DNA from: Chitinophagaceae bacterium
GTDB taxonomy: Bacteria; Bacteroidota; Bacteroidia; Chitinophagales; Chitinophagaceae
Assembly (NCBI GenBank): GCA_017307755.1
Contig: JAFKGQ010000018.1
Location: forward strand, 1-64,000
Direction: 5' to 3'
DNA: 64,000 nucleotides
This document shows positions 18,799 to 27,640 of the stretch, one piece after another. A program made the position numbers and the translations under genes. Under the pieces are notes generated by a model. It saw only the letters and a program-made list of their open reading frames with translations. It was not told the origin of the DNA and made no database searches. The first letter of the stretch is position 1. Each line of letters starts with the position of its first letter.

Positions 18799-20523
18799 TT
18801 ATTTTTGGGGCTGTATCTTATACTTAGGCCCAAAGCCGTCCAGTTTATAGATCGTTCTCAATTCCTTTGTACCAGCCACCAGCGTATCGGATTCTGTAAA
18901 GTGTATACCCGCCTCCTTCAACCTTACCCGGGATGACTGAAAGTCTGTATTTGAGAAGTTGAATATGATAGAATCAGATTGAATATTCCCCAGTGCTGAA
19001 AGCTCTTCCCTGATCAACCTGTTCTTCACGATATTGGAGCCAAAGTAGACTGAAAAAATGATACCTATGTTCAGCACCAGCACAATTATAGTCGTATAAG
19101 ATATAATAGAGATCATCTTGTACCGACTGCCCGGTGAATACCTTAATGTAAAAATCAGGATAAAGAGCACCAGCCAATAGATCTGAGGCGAATACCTCGC
19201 CCACCAGCTGTATTCAAAGATCAGTACCGAAAATATTATTCCGGCAAGCAATATAGTCAATAGCAACTTTTCCTGATAAGGCATGCCGGACAATGATGTT
19301 ACCAATAGCACGACAGACAAGAGGAGTGACAATAAAAAAAAAGGGCCCATTCCGCCTATCCGCAAATCGGTTCCGGCAAACAACCTGAGCTCTGTTGCCG
19401 TGACAGCAAACGGATTTCTCCACCGAAAGGTTGAGTCCCGGATATCGTTGCTTGACTTATTAAAAAGAGAGATCAGCAATTTTGTACCAGTGGACTTCCC
19501 GACAAATACTTTCGGTTCGCTTTGCATAATACTTTGCCTGATCGCTTTGTCGTTGGTAGGATATAGAGGGTTTCCTTTCTCTCTATAATTAGTTACGTAG
19601 GGATTGTAACCGAATACCACCAGCGCAAGGATATAGGCGATCCCGATCAGGACATACCTTTGGAATATAAAGACGGTTTTCTTTCTGGTTATCCACCAAT
19701 ACAGGGAGTATATGGCGATCAGTGAACCCGATATCAGTATCCCGGTGAACTTAATATTACAAATAAGCACAATAAGAAGCAATACAGTATTCCATCTCCA
19801 TTTCCGGTATCTATCCTCCACTAATTCAAAGGCCAGGAATTGTATCAGCAGAATGCCGATCAACGCTCCTAAAAAACCATCCACATAAAAGGAAAAGATT
19901 TGGGATGTTGTTACAGGGTTCAACGCGATCAGCATAGAAAGAAAGATATTGATAACCCTTTTTCCGCCAATAGCCTTTTTTATAAAATATGAGGAATAAA
20001 AGAAAAGGGAATAAACAGCAATTATATTAATCGCCTTACCGCTCTCGATATGGTCAGTAAAAGAATATAAACAGGCGGCAATGATATGATAGCATTTTGG
20101 ATAGTGCTGTACCCAGATATAATTAGTCAGATCATAATGATCCACCGGATATACAGGGTTATGAAAAGGATTCCATCCGTCGTGCAGCCGGATGATGATC
20201 GCCTGATGATACCACTGGCCATCCCAGGAAGTGTCGAGGATGAAAATGGATAGAAAAACAGCACCCGCTATAAGCAGCGTCGCAATCAGCAAATGAATAA
20301 GCAAAAAACGATAGTTGAAACTTTCTTTCCCTGTATAATAAGTAAAGAGCGCGCTCAATAAAAAACACAGGGGGCAATAGACAGCATTTAGAGGCAATCC
20401 GCAGAAAAACCCAAGTACTGGTATGATAAAGGAAAGTCCCAGGAAAATAAGGAAGAACTGGCCGTATAAGAATAAGATATCCGGCAGGTTGAATATTAAG
20501 GGGAAATACTTCTTCATAACCAA
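18799..20523 (-). CDS. Polytopic membrane protein, possible GT-C-type glycosyltransferase
   Basis: The 574-residue protein has about a dozen membrane helices. The first large loop holds D97 and D101 in DTSWDGQWYHQ, followed by an aromatic-rich stretch (HDGWNPFHNPVYP). Acidic residues in the first extracytoplasmic loop followed by many helices are the layout of GT-C lipid-linked sugar transferases. I do not recognise a named family, so the function is inference. The small C-terminal domain (about 520-574) is soluble. It is convergent with the DUF2652 gene (11 bp) and divergent from asmA; the 194 bp upstream are AT-rich with no clear promoter box. Confidence 0.65.
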   Translation of the reverse strand: MVMKKYFPLIFNLPDILFLYGQFFLIFLGLSFIIPVLGFFCGLPLNAVYCPLCFLLSALFTYYTGKESFNYRFLLIHLLIATLLIAGAVFLSIFILDTSWDGQWYHQAIIIRLHDGWNPFHNPVYPVDHYDLTNYIWVQHYPKCYHIIAACLYSFTDHIESGKAINIIAVYSLFFYSSYFIKKAIGGKRVINIFLSMLIALNPVTTSQIFSFYVDGFLGALIGILLIQFLAFELVEDRYRKWRWNTVLLLIVLICNIKFTGILISGSLIAIYSLYWWITRKKTVFIFQRYVLIGIAYILALVVFGYNPYVTNYREKGNPLYPTNDKAIRQSIMQSEPKVFVGKSTGTKLLISLFNKSSNDIRDSTFRWRNPFAVTATELRLFAGTDLRIGGMGPFFLLSLLLSVVLLVTSLSGMPYQEKLLLTILLAGIIFSVLIFEYSWWARYSPQIYWLVLFILIFTLRYSPGSRYKMISIISYTTIIVLVLNIGIIFSVYFGSNIVKNRLIREELSALGNIQSDSIIFNFSNTDFQSSRVRLKEAGIHFTESDTLVAGTKELRTIYKLDGFGPKYKIQPQK

Positions 20524-20717
20524 AGGAAAAGTGCGACAAGGATAGCAAAAATTAATGTTAAAGGGAAAAAGATATTCTAAAAGGCGTACTCAGTCACAGG
20601 TCAATACACATTAATATACAAACGAAAATTAATATATTTTTTTACTAATGCGTTTCTTGTTAAAAATTCATCCCTTTGAGTCCACACTATAATACTTCAT
20701 ATCACCGTTTGAAAAGT

Positions 20718-23700
20718 ATGAGACGTAAAATCCGGCGGGTCTTACTTCGCTTTATCCTTTTACCTATTCTCATCCTCATCATATTGATGGTCGCTGCAAT
20801 GGCGATCCTTTATTCCCAACAACAACGGCTGGTAGGGCTGGCTGTAAAAGAGTTGAACAAACAGCTGCAGGGAAGGCTGGTGATCGATGGAAGCGAGATC
20901 TCCGCTTTCCAGAACTTTCCTTATATCTCTATTGGGCTGAAAAATGTAAAATTCTATCCTACCAAACTTGTGTCGGATAAACCAATTTACGAGGCAGAAC
21001 GGATGTATACAGGTTTTAGCCTGTCGGATATTCTCAAACATCAATATCATGTAAAGGTCATTGCGTTGAAGAACGGTCGTCTCGATCTGGTACAGGACAC
21101 ATCTGGAAAACTAAATATTGTGGAGGCCAGCCACATGACGAGGGATACTACAACTGTCGCCGACACCACGGCTTCTGCCGGGCTCGACCTGGCCATAAAA
21201 AAAATAGTTCTTAAGAACATGATCATTTCGTACCTGGACAGAGGCAGCGGACAACGGGTGTTCGCACATATCGACAAGATCCGCTCGTCCTTGCAAAATG
21301 ACAGTCTGCGGGTCGTGGCCGATATGCAAGGTGGCATGTTGATGGATTATATCCATCCTGGCGATAGCACTCACTTCCGGCATAAACACCTGCAGACAGA
21401 AATACAACTGACCTATGAAAAACCCGGACAGGTGTTAAAACTTGGGGTCTGCAAACTGAAATTAGAGGATGCCGTTTTCAATATCACCGGGACGGCCGAC
21501 TTTTTACACGACAATCTTGTAGATATCCACGTGACGGGAGATAAGCCGGATTTTGCACAATTGTTCTCCTTTGCGCCGCCGGCGGTGGCAAAAGAGTTGA
21601 AACATTTCCGGTATGACGGCCACCTGGCTTTTGACGGGAAGATCAAAGGTCCGCTGAAAGGCAGGCAACAGCCCCTGATAGAGCTTTCCTTCTCTTGCGC
21701 CAATGCCTGGGTAAACAATACACAAGCCAACAAAAAGCTGGACTCTCTTAGTTTTAAAGGGTATTATACCAACGGGACAGGCAGAAGCCTGAAAACATCC
21801 GAACTGCGGCTCCTGGATATGACGGCCAGACCGGGTGAAGGGGTCTTCAAAGGCAATTTTGTCCTGCGCGACTTCTCCGACCCCAGGATCTCCATGCGGG
21901 TGAACTCAGAGCTGGAGCTTGGATTTGTCGGTGCTTTCCTGGGTGTCAAAGACCTCCAGCGTATTACGGGGCACATCAGTTTGAAGATGGACTTTAAAGA
22001 ACTGGTGGATCTCAGTCTGCCCCAGCAGTCCATGGACAAACTCACGGAAGGGATACAAAGCGAGTTGACGGTGAAGAATCTCACCTTCCGTATCCCTGAC
22101 TATCCATATAAAGTAGAGCATCTGGATATGCATGCCGCCATGAAGAACGGCTTTGTAAAAATGGATTCATTGATTTTCAAAGTCGGCAATTCTGACTTCC
22201 GTATGGATGCGTCGATCAGCGATCTGCCAGCCATCTTCCATCATCAGGAAAAACCTGTGCAAGTGGCCTTCAACGCTCATAGCGATAAGATCATCCTGCG
22301 CGAGCTGCTGAATGCCGATACGAATAAGAATAAGAAAGCAAGAGAGGAGATATATGGTTTTAACATCGGGCTGTCGCTGGAAACCTCGGTACACGAACTA
22401 TTACATCCAAAACCCCTTCCTAAAGGGAAGTTCAGCATACACGATCTGTATGCATCGTTCAAACGCTATCCTCATGCTTTTCATGATTTCGGCGCCGAGC
22501 TGACCATTGAAGATACGACCCTCCGGCTAAAGAATTTCGCCGGCAACATCGACAGCAGCGACATCCGTTTCAGCGGCCGCGTAAATAATTATGCCCTTTG
22601 GTTCGACAAAGTGATGAAAGGAAGGACACAGATAGCATTCGATCTAAAGTCCCGGCGTCTGGCTATGCGTGATCTGCTGGGTCGCAAGAGCAGGCAATAT
22701 GTGCCTAAGGACTATCAGGACGAAATAGCTTCCAACCTCTGGTTGCGCAGCAAAATAGACTTAAAATATGATTCGGTATTCCGTTTTGCCAATATAAAAG
22801 TCGCCAATATCTCCGGCGAGCTTAAAAATCATGCTTTCAGGCTGGACAGCGTCAATGGCAATGTAAAGATCGGCGCCGACCATTTTGTAAAGCTCGATAC
22901 TTTGATGGGGAAAGTAGGTAACAGCGATTTTAATATCAGCATGCGGTTGTACACGGGTAAGGACACTGTACGGATGAAAAAAGAGAATTATCTGCAATTT
23001 TCCTCCCGTATGCTGGACGTAGATCAATTGATGGCTTACAGGCTGACGGCAGAAGACCCGGCTCCTGATCTTTCAGAGTTGCCGGCAGCTACTGCAGTGG
23101 CAAAACCCTCAGCTCATGCCAGTGCATTCAATGTGTTCCAGATCCCGTTCATCAACTTCAATGCGTCGGCGAATATAGGGAAGATAAAATACCGTCGTCT
23201 TTGGATAAAGAACTTCTTCACGAATCTCCGGATGCAGACCAACCAGCAGTTGTACCTCGATACGTTGGGTATGGAGATAGCCGAAGGGAAGGTGAATGCA
23301 AGGGCCCATTTCAACGGCAGCAATCCGGATAAGATCTATCTGAGAAGCAAGCTACGGGTACAGGATGTGAATATAGAAAAGATGATGCTGAAGCTGGATT
23401 ACCTGGGACAGGATTTCGTGATCAATAAAAATATAAAAGGCCGTCTCAGCGGAGATATCAAAACATATATACAGGTGCATCCCGATCTGACTCCTCTGAT
23501 GGACCATTGCCAGGCCGAGATGGACATAGCCATCATCGACGGCATGCTGGTGAACTTTACACCTATCAAGGCGATGTCCAATTATTTTAAGGACAAGAAC
23601 CTGAATATGGTTCGCTTTGACACCTTACGCGACAAGCTCACATTCAAGGATGGTGCGCTGACTATCCCGTCCATGAACATCAATTCCTCTCTTGGCTTTA

Positions 23701-23945
23701 TGGAGATCTCCGGTACCCAGTCACTCGACACACATATGGAGTATTATGTCCGTATCCCGCTGAAAATGGTCACACAGATAGGATTCCGCATGCTCTTCGG
23801 GAAAAAACAGGAAGAGGTAGACCCCGACCAGGTGGATGCGATAGAGTACAGGGGCATGAACAAACGGATACGTTTTATGAATCTCAAGATCACGGGTACA
23901 CCGGACGATTATAAGGTGGGGCTGGGGAAGGCTAAAAAGGCGTAG
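20718..23945 (+). CDS. AsmA-family envelope protein
   Basis: The ATG at 20718 gives 1075 residues; a TTG at 20676 would add 14 and is less likely. A basic stretch (RRKIRR) precedes one N-terminal membrane helix (about 10-33), and the rest is periplasmic beta-rich sequence. The N-terminal AsmA signature (VIDGSEISAFQNFPYISIGL) and the AsmA_2-like C-terminus (GALTIPSMNINSSLGFMEISG) are clear. AsmA-like proteins are long lipid-transfer or envelope-integrity factors bridging the two membranes. The length is typical for Bacteroidota members. An L,D-transpeptidase gene follows 83 bp downstream on the same strand. Confidence 0.85.
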   Translation: MRRKIRRVLLRFILLPILILIILMVAAMAILYSQQQRLVGLAVKELNKQLQGRLVIDGSEISAFQNFPYISIGLKNVKFYPTKLVSDKPIYEAERMYTGFSLSDILKHQYHVKVIALKNGRLDLVQDTSGKLNIVEASHMTRDTTTVADTTASAGLDLAIKKIVLKNMIISYLDRGSGQRVFAHIDKIRSSLQNDSLRVVADMQGGMLMDYIHPGDSTHFRHKHLQTEIQLTYEKPGQVLKLGVCKLKLEDAVFNITGTADFLHDNLVDIHVTGDKPDFAQLFSFAPPAVAKELKHFRYDGHLAFDGKIKGPLKGRQQPLIELSFSCANAWVNNTQANKKLDSLSFKGYYTNGTGRSLKTSELRLLDMTARPGEGVFKGNFVLRDFSDPRISMRVNSELELGFVGAFLGVKDLQRITGHISLKMDFKELVDLSLPQQSMDKLTEGIQSELTVKNLTFRIPDYPYKVEHLDMHAAMKNGFVKMDSLIFKVGNSDFRMDASISDLPAIFHHQEKPVQVAFNAHSDKIILRELLNADTNKNKKAREEIYGFNIGLSLETSVHELLHPKPLPKGKFSIHDLYASFKRYPHAFHDFGAELTIEDTTLRLKNFAGNIDSSDIRFSGRVNNYALWFDKVMKGRTQIAFDLKSRRLAMRDLLGRKSRQYVPKDYQDEIASNLWLRSKIDLKYDSVFRFANIKVANISGELKNHAFRLDSVNGNVKIGADHFVKLDTLMGKVGNSDFNISMRLYTGKDTVRMKKENYLQFSSRMLDVDQLMAYRLTAEDPAPDLSELPAATAVAKPSAHASAFNVFQIPFINFNASANIGKIKYRRLWIKNFFTNLRMQTNQQLYLDTLGMEIAEGKVNARAHFNGSNPDKIYLRSKLRVQDVNIEKMMLKLDYLGQDFVINKNIKGRLSGDIKTYIQVHPDLTPLMDHCQAEMDIAIIDGMLVNFTPIKAMSNYFKDKNLNMVRFDTLRDKLTFKDGALTIPSMNINSSLGFMEISGTQSLDTHMEYYVRIPLKMVTQIGFRMLFGKKQEEVDPDQVDAIEYRGMNKRIRFMNLKITGTPDDYKVGLGKAKKA

Positions 23946-24002
23946 AAATGTTAAATTTTTTATAAGGCACCGCCAGATCCCCCTATTTTTTCTTAATATG
24001 GG

Positions 24003-24010
24003 TACATTTG
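24003..24010 (+). promoter_or_regulatory. Bacteroidota-type -7 promoter box
   Basis: TACATTTG matches the Bacteroidota -7 consensus TAnnTTTG exactly and lies 19 bp before the L,D-transpeptidase ATG at 24029. I do not see a matching -33 TTTG at the usual distance, so the call rests on the -7 box alone. Confidence 0.4.
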
Positions 24011-24028
24011 CGTTCGAAAAATTTATCC

Positions 24029-24805
24029 ATGGTGAAAAACTTGTCGCGCCGGACTGTGAAGTTTGTAAATGTGTTGTGCCTGTCCCTGGCCGCCTTCTTT
24101 TTTCTTAGTTTTTTACCTCTTCCCTCCTCTTATTCCGGCAAAATAACTCCTGTTATTGTAAATACCGCTCCGGAAACATACAACACTGGTTTTTCCTACG
24201 CCGATTCTTCCCGGCTAAACAGATTTTACGACGATCTGCAACTGGACAGCCTCGGCCTAAGCGCGGAAGCATATCATAAAGCGATCGCCGGCTTTTTGAG
24301 CCTTGTGTCGGCGGGAGAGATTCACAACCCGGGAGTGCTTTCCATCATCGACTTCTCAAAACCGTCTACGCAAAAGCGCCTGTTCATATTGGATTTGTAC
24401 AATGGTACTTTACTGTTCAATACGCTGGTTGCCCACGGCCGCAATTCCGGTACGTTAATAGCCACCCGCTTTTCCAACCGCCCCAACAGTTTTATGAGCA
24501 GTCTTGGATTTTACCTTACGGGGGAACCTTTTATCGGGCAGCACGGCTATTCGCTCAGGCTGGACGGGAAAGAAAAGGGATGGAATGATAATGCCCTTCA
24601 CCGGAGTATCATCATGCATCAGGCAGGTTATGTTAGTGACACATATATCCAGCGAAAGGGTTATCTCGGCCGCAGTGAAGGCTGTCCCGCCATCCCTGTA
24701 GGGATGGACAGGTCGATCATCGACAGCATTCGTGGTGGGAGCTGTCTTTTCATCTATAGTCCTGATATAAGGTATCTCCACAGGTCCCGGCTGGCCGCTT
24801 TATGA
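24029..24805 (+). CDS. Murein L,D-transpeptidase catalytic-domain protein (YkuD_2-like)
   Basis: The ATG at 24029 gives 258 residues; an upstream TTG at 24008 overlaps the promoter box. A hydrophobic signal or anchor lies at about 12-33. The catalytic domain has IGQHGYSLRLDG and the active-site segment GRSEGCPAIP with nucleophile C219. Such enzymes form 3-3 crosslinks in peptidoglycan or attach proteins to it, in the periplasm. A conserved His lies before the loop (HQAGYVS). It follows asmA and is convergent with the MBL gene. Confidence 0.85.
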   Translation: MVKNLSRRTVKFVNVLCLSLAAFFFLSFLPLPSSYSGKITPVIVNTAPETYNTGFSYADSSRLNRFYDDLQLDSLGLSAEAYHKAIAGFLSLVSAGEIHNPGVLSIIDFSKPSTQKRLFILDLYNGTLLFNTLVAHGRNSGTLIATRFSNRPNSFMSSLGFYLTGEPFIGQHGYSLRLDGKEKGWNDNALHRSIIMHQAGYVSDTYIQRKGYLGRSEGCPAIPVGMDRSIIDSIRGGSCLFIYSPDIRYLHRSRLAAL

Positions 24806-24841
24806 AATTGAGCGTACATCCTTTTGCGTATTTCAGTAGCC

Positions 24842-25633
24842 CTATTGCAAGTACCTGTCCATCGACCTGGTAAAAATCCCTTTGACATCTCCCGTCAGGT
24901 TCAGGTCCCTCATAAAACTATATAAAGCATCAAAAGGAATCCCATCCATTTGCTTCCTAATCCGCTCGACCTCATACCTTGGCAGAGGCATCCTGTTGGG
25001 ATAGCTGTACATAACAGCTATATGCTGCTTGTTCGGCGCGATGACCAGCGTATCCCCGCAAAACACTGTTCCCTCCGGAGAAAGATGCGGAACATGCAGT
25101 ATGCTGCTGCCGGGGAAATGTCCACCGACATTGACCAATCGCATATCGTCCCATAAAGCCTTCTCCTCCCCCTTCCACAACTCCACACGTCCTCCTTTGT
25201 TAAAGATCCATTGCTCATCGCTGCGATGTATATATATGGGACAATCGAATGTTTCGGCCCAATCATTCATGTTGCTGTAGTAATGCGGATGCGAAAAGGC
25301 TATGGCGCGCAAGCCGCCATGGGCCTTGATAAATTCGACCATCGGCTCGGTGAGCAGCGGAATACAATCCCACAATATATTCCCTTGAGGAGATAGGATA
25401 AGAAAGGCCCGCTGCGCGATGGCAAAAGCAGGGGTGATCTCCAGCTCGTATACGTTCTCCCGCAGCCGATGGGTACGCACACTGTATCTGCTCAGCAACT
25501 CAGCTTCGGTAGTCCAGCGTTGTCCCCCCTCCGGAATATATTGCCTGTCATCGGCACAAATAGGGCAAAGGTCATAATGAACGGATGCAGGATAATGCGT
25601 GCCGCAGGTGACGCAGATCTTTGATTGTGTCAT
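24842..25633 (-). CDS. MBL-fold metallo-hydrolase with N-terminal zinc ribbon
   Basis: The 263-residue protein starts with a CxxC pair (C7, C10) and a second pair (C23, C26), a probable zinc ribbon. The metallo-beta-lactamase core follows. The usual HxHxDH motif reads SHPHYYS, keeping only the first two His. Later ligands are GGHFPGSS (His) and FCGDTL (Asp). The second metal site therefore appears altered, as in some hydroxyacylglutathione-hydrolase-like subfamilies. Substrate is unknown. It lies 11 bp downstream of the AhpD-like gene and should be co-transcribed with it under the divergent MocR regulator. Confidence 0.85.
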   Translation of the reverse strand: MTQSKICVTCGTHYPASVHYDLCPICADDRQYIPEGGQRWTTEAELLSRYSVRTHRLRENVYELEITPAFAIAQRAFLILSPQGNILWDCIPLLTEPMVEFIKAHGGLRAIAFSHPHYYSNMNDWAETFDCPIYIHRSDEQWIFNKGGRVELWKGEEKALWDDMRLVNVGGHFPGSSILHVPHLSPEGTVFCGDTLVIAPNKQHIAVMYSYPNRMPLPRYEVERIRKQMDGIPFDALYSFMRDLNLTGDVKGIFTRSMDRYLQ

Positions 25634-25644
25634 ATTTCTTTTAT

Positions 25645-26082
25645 TTACTCAGCTACCATGTGCATTGAAATAGCGATCCTGTTCCAGCTATTGACAACAA
25701 CTACCGTAAAGATCAGCTGGGCGACCCCGGTATCTCCAAAATGCTTCAGCGCCTTCTGATAGGTATCCTCGGACAAGCCGCCCTCCCCGATCCGGGTGAC
25801 CTCTTCAGTCAGCTTCAGCGCAGCCTGTTCGGCTTCTGTAAAAAAAGGCGTCTCCCACCAGGCGCTGATTGCATATACCCGCTGTTCCGTCTCACCGGCT
25901 TTGCGGGCATCCCGGGAATGCATATTGACGCAATAGCCGCAGCCGTTGATCTGGGACGCCCTTAGCTTTATCAGTTCTGCCAGACGGGGATCCAGTCCAA
26001 ATCCGGCCAGCTGTTTTTCCGCAGCATCCATGGCCTTGTAAATACGGGGCTCCGCCTTGTCGATATTCATTCTTTCTTTCAT
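25645..26082 (-). CDS. AhpD/carboxymuconolactone-decarboxylase-family protein
   Basis: The 145-residue protein carries the AhpD-like redox motif C48-GY-C51-VNM-H55, with the helical CMD fold around it (LIKLRASQINGCGYC). Family members act as peroxidase partners through the CxxC pair. It is the first gene of a two-gene unit with the MBL protein and is divergent from a MocR-family regulator; 84 bp separate the start codons and contain clear operator repeats. Such AhpD genes are often regulated by stress-responsive MocR proteins. Confidence 0.9.
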   Translation of the reverse strand: MKERMNIDKAEPRIYKAMDAAEKQLAGFGLDPRLAELIKLRASQINGCGYCVNMHSRDARKAGETEQRVYAISAWWETPFFTEAEQAALKLTEEVTRIGEGGLSEDTYQKALKHFGDTGVAQLIFTVVVVNSWNRIAISMHMVAE

Positions 26083-26120
26083 ATTGGCATGTTTTTGATA
26101 CGATAAAATTAGTACCTTAC

Positions 26121-26163
26121 TGGATTAGATAAATAATCCAGAATTAACAAATCATCTAATCCA
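26121..26163. promoter_or_regulatory. Probable MocR operator: TGGATTA/TAATCCA repeats
   Basis: TGGATTAGAT at 26121-26130 and ATCTAATCCA at 26154-26163 form a perfect 10-bp inverted repeat. A third half-site TAATCCA lies at 26134-26140, giving a 7-bp inverted pair with a 6-bp gap (26121-26140) and a direct repeat spaced 23 bp (26134 and 26157). The last copy ends 3 bp before the MocR ATG. MocR-type regulators commonly bind a mix of direct and inverted repeats between divergent genes, so autoregulation and control of the AhpD-MBL unit are likely. Confidence 0.75.
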
Positions 26164-26166
26164 GAT

Positions 26167-27633
26167 ATGCAAGTACTCCAAGAGATGATCCGGATCGATC
26201 ACACCTCCGATGTGCCCGTCTACCTGCAAATCGCCAACGCTTTTATTCACAACATAAGGCTGGGACGGCTGCGAAAAGGTCTGAAGCTGCCTGGCTCCCG
26301 CGAGGTAGCCGCCCTGTTGGACATCAACCGGATGACCATGGTAGCCGCCTACGACGAGCTCCAGGCGCAGGGATGGATAGAAATGCTTCCCAGAAAGGGA
26401 ACATTTGTAAAAAATGATCTGCCCGTGTTGACGCCAAAAAGGATCGATAAAGAGCAGCCTTTGTTCGCCATGCCGGAAAAGACCATCTTCTCCTTCGACG
26501 AACGCAAGATCATACCGGTAGAGCCTTCCGATTTCCCGGAAGCCGGTAAACTTACTTTTAATGATGGTTTTCCGGACAGCCGCCTGGCGCCTGTTGAGGA
26601 GCTGATCAGGAGCATGAGGAGTTTATCCCGGCTGACCTCCCACAAAAAATACCTGATGTATGGAGGGGCGCAAGGCACTGTCCTGCTACGTGAAACCCTG
26701 GCCGGCTTTCTCAGCGACACAAGAGGGCTACCCATCTCCCCCCGCAATATCCTCATTACACGCGGCGCACAGATGGGGACCTATATCTCTGCCAGCATCG
26801 TGCTCGACCCGGGAGATCACGTCATTGTGGGCGAACCAGGTTATTCCGGGGCCAATCTTACTTTCCAGCAGTTGGGCGCAAAGGTCAATTTTGTTCCAGT
26901 GGATGAAGAAGGCCTGGATATCGACGGGGTTGAAAAGCTCTGCCGGAACAAAAAAATACGGATGGTATATGTGATCCCCCACCACCATAATCCGACGACG
27001 GTAACGCTGACGCCGGAAAGAAGGATACGATTGTTGGAGCTATCAGTAAAATATAAGTTCGCCATCATAGAAGACGATTATGACTATGACTTTCATTATG
27101 CCAGCAAACCCATGATGCCCATGGCCAGCCTGGACAGACATGGCAGCGTGATATACATCGGTACGTTGACAAAGACACTGGCCCCTGCCATACGGATCGG
27201 CTTCCTGGTAGCGCCGGAAAACTTTATACGGCATGCCACCTGGTTACGGAAAGCATTGGACACGCAGGGGGACAGTCTGATGGAAAACGCTATCTCCAGC
27301 CTTTATAAGGATGGCACTATCCCCAGTCATATCAAAAAATCCGTAAAACTGTACAAAGAGCGGAGGGATCATTTCTGTACCTTGCTTGCAGAGGAACTGG
27401 ATGGACATGTCGCTTTCAAAATACCCGATGGAGGTATGTCCGTCTGGGCAAAATTCCTTGGCGTGGATATGACAAAGGTTTCGAAGAAAGCTTATGAAAA
27501 AGGACTGATCATCAAGGATGGCAGGGAATACGACACGCCTTCCAAACAATATAATTCCGTACGGATGGGATTTGCTTCACTCAATTTTAAAGAGCAGGAG
27601 CAGGCAATAGATATATTGAAAAAATCGCTCTGA
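26167..27633 (+). CDS. MocR/PdxR-family regulator (GntR HTH fused to aminotransferase)
   Basis: The 488-residue protein has a GntR-type winged helix-turn-helix (about 15-80, with LPGSREVAALLDINRMTMVAAY shortened here to its core LPGSREVAALL) and a fold-type I aminotransferase domain. The PLP lysine is K336 in TLTKTLAPAIRIGF, and EDDYDYDF is also typical. MocR regulators use PLP or a PLP-amino-acid adduct as effector. It is divergent from the AhpD-MBL pair, with operator repeats immediately upstream. The effector and target metabolism are not shown. Confidence 0.93.
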   Translation: MQVLQEMIRIDHTSDVPVYLQIANAFIHNIRLGRLRKGLKLPGSREVAALLDINRMTMVAAYDELQAQGWIEMLPRKGTFVKNDLPVLTPKRIDKEQPLFAMPEKTIFSFDERKIIPVEPSDFPEAGKLTFNDGFPDSRLAPVEELIRSMRSLSRLTSHKKYLMYGGAQGTVLLRETLAGFLSDTRGLPISPRNILITRGAQMGTYISASIVLDPGDHVIVGEPGYSGANLTFQQLGAKVNFVPVDEEGLDIDGVEKLCRNKKIRMVYVIPHHHNPTTVTLTPERRIRLLELSVKYKFAIIEDDYDYDFHYASKPMMPMASLDRHGSVIYIGTLTKTLAPAIRIGFLVAPENFIRHATWLRKALDTQGDSLMENAISSLYKDGTIPSHIKKSVKLYKERRDHFCTLLAEELDGHVAFKIPDGGMSVWAKFLGVDMTKVSKKAYEKGLIIKDGREYDTPSKQYNSVRMGFASLNFKEQEQAIDILKKSL

Positions 27634-27640
27634 TCTCGGA

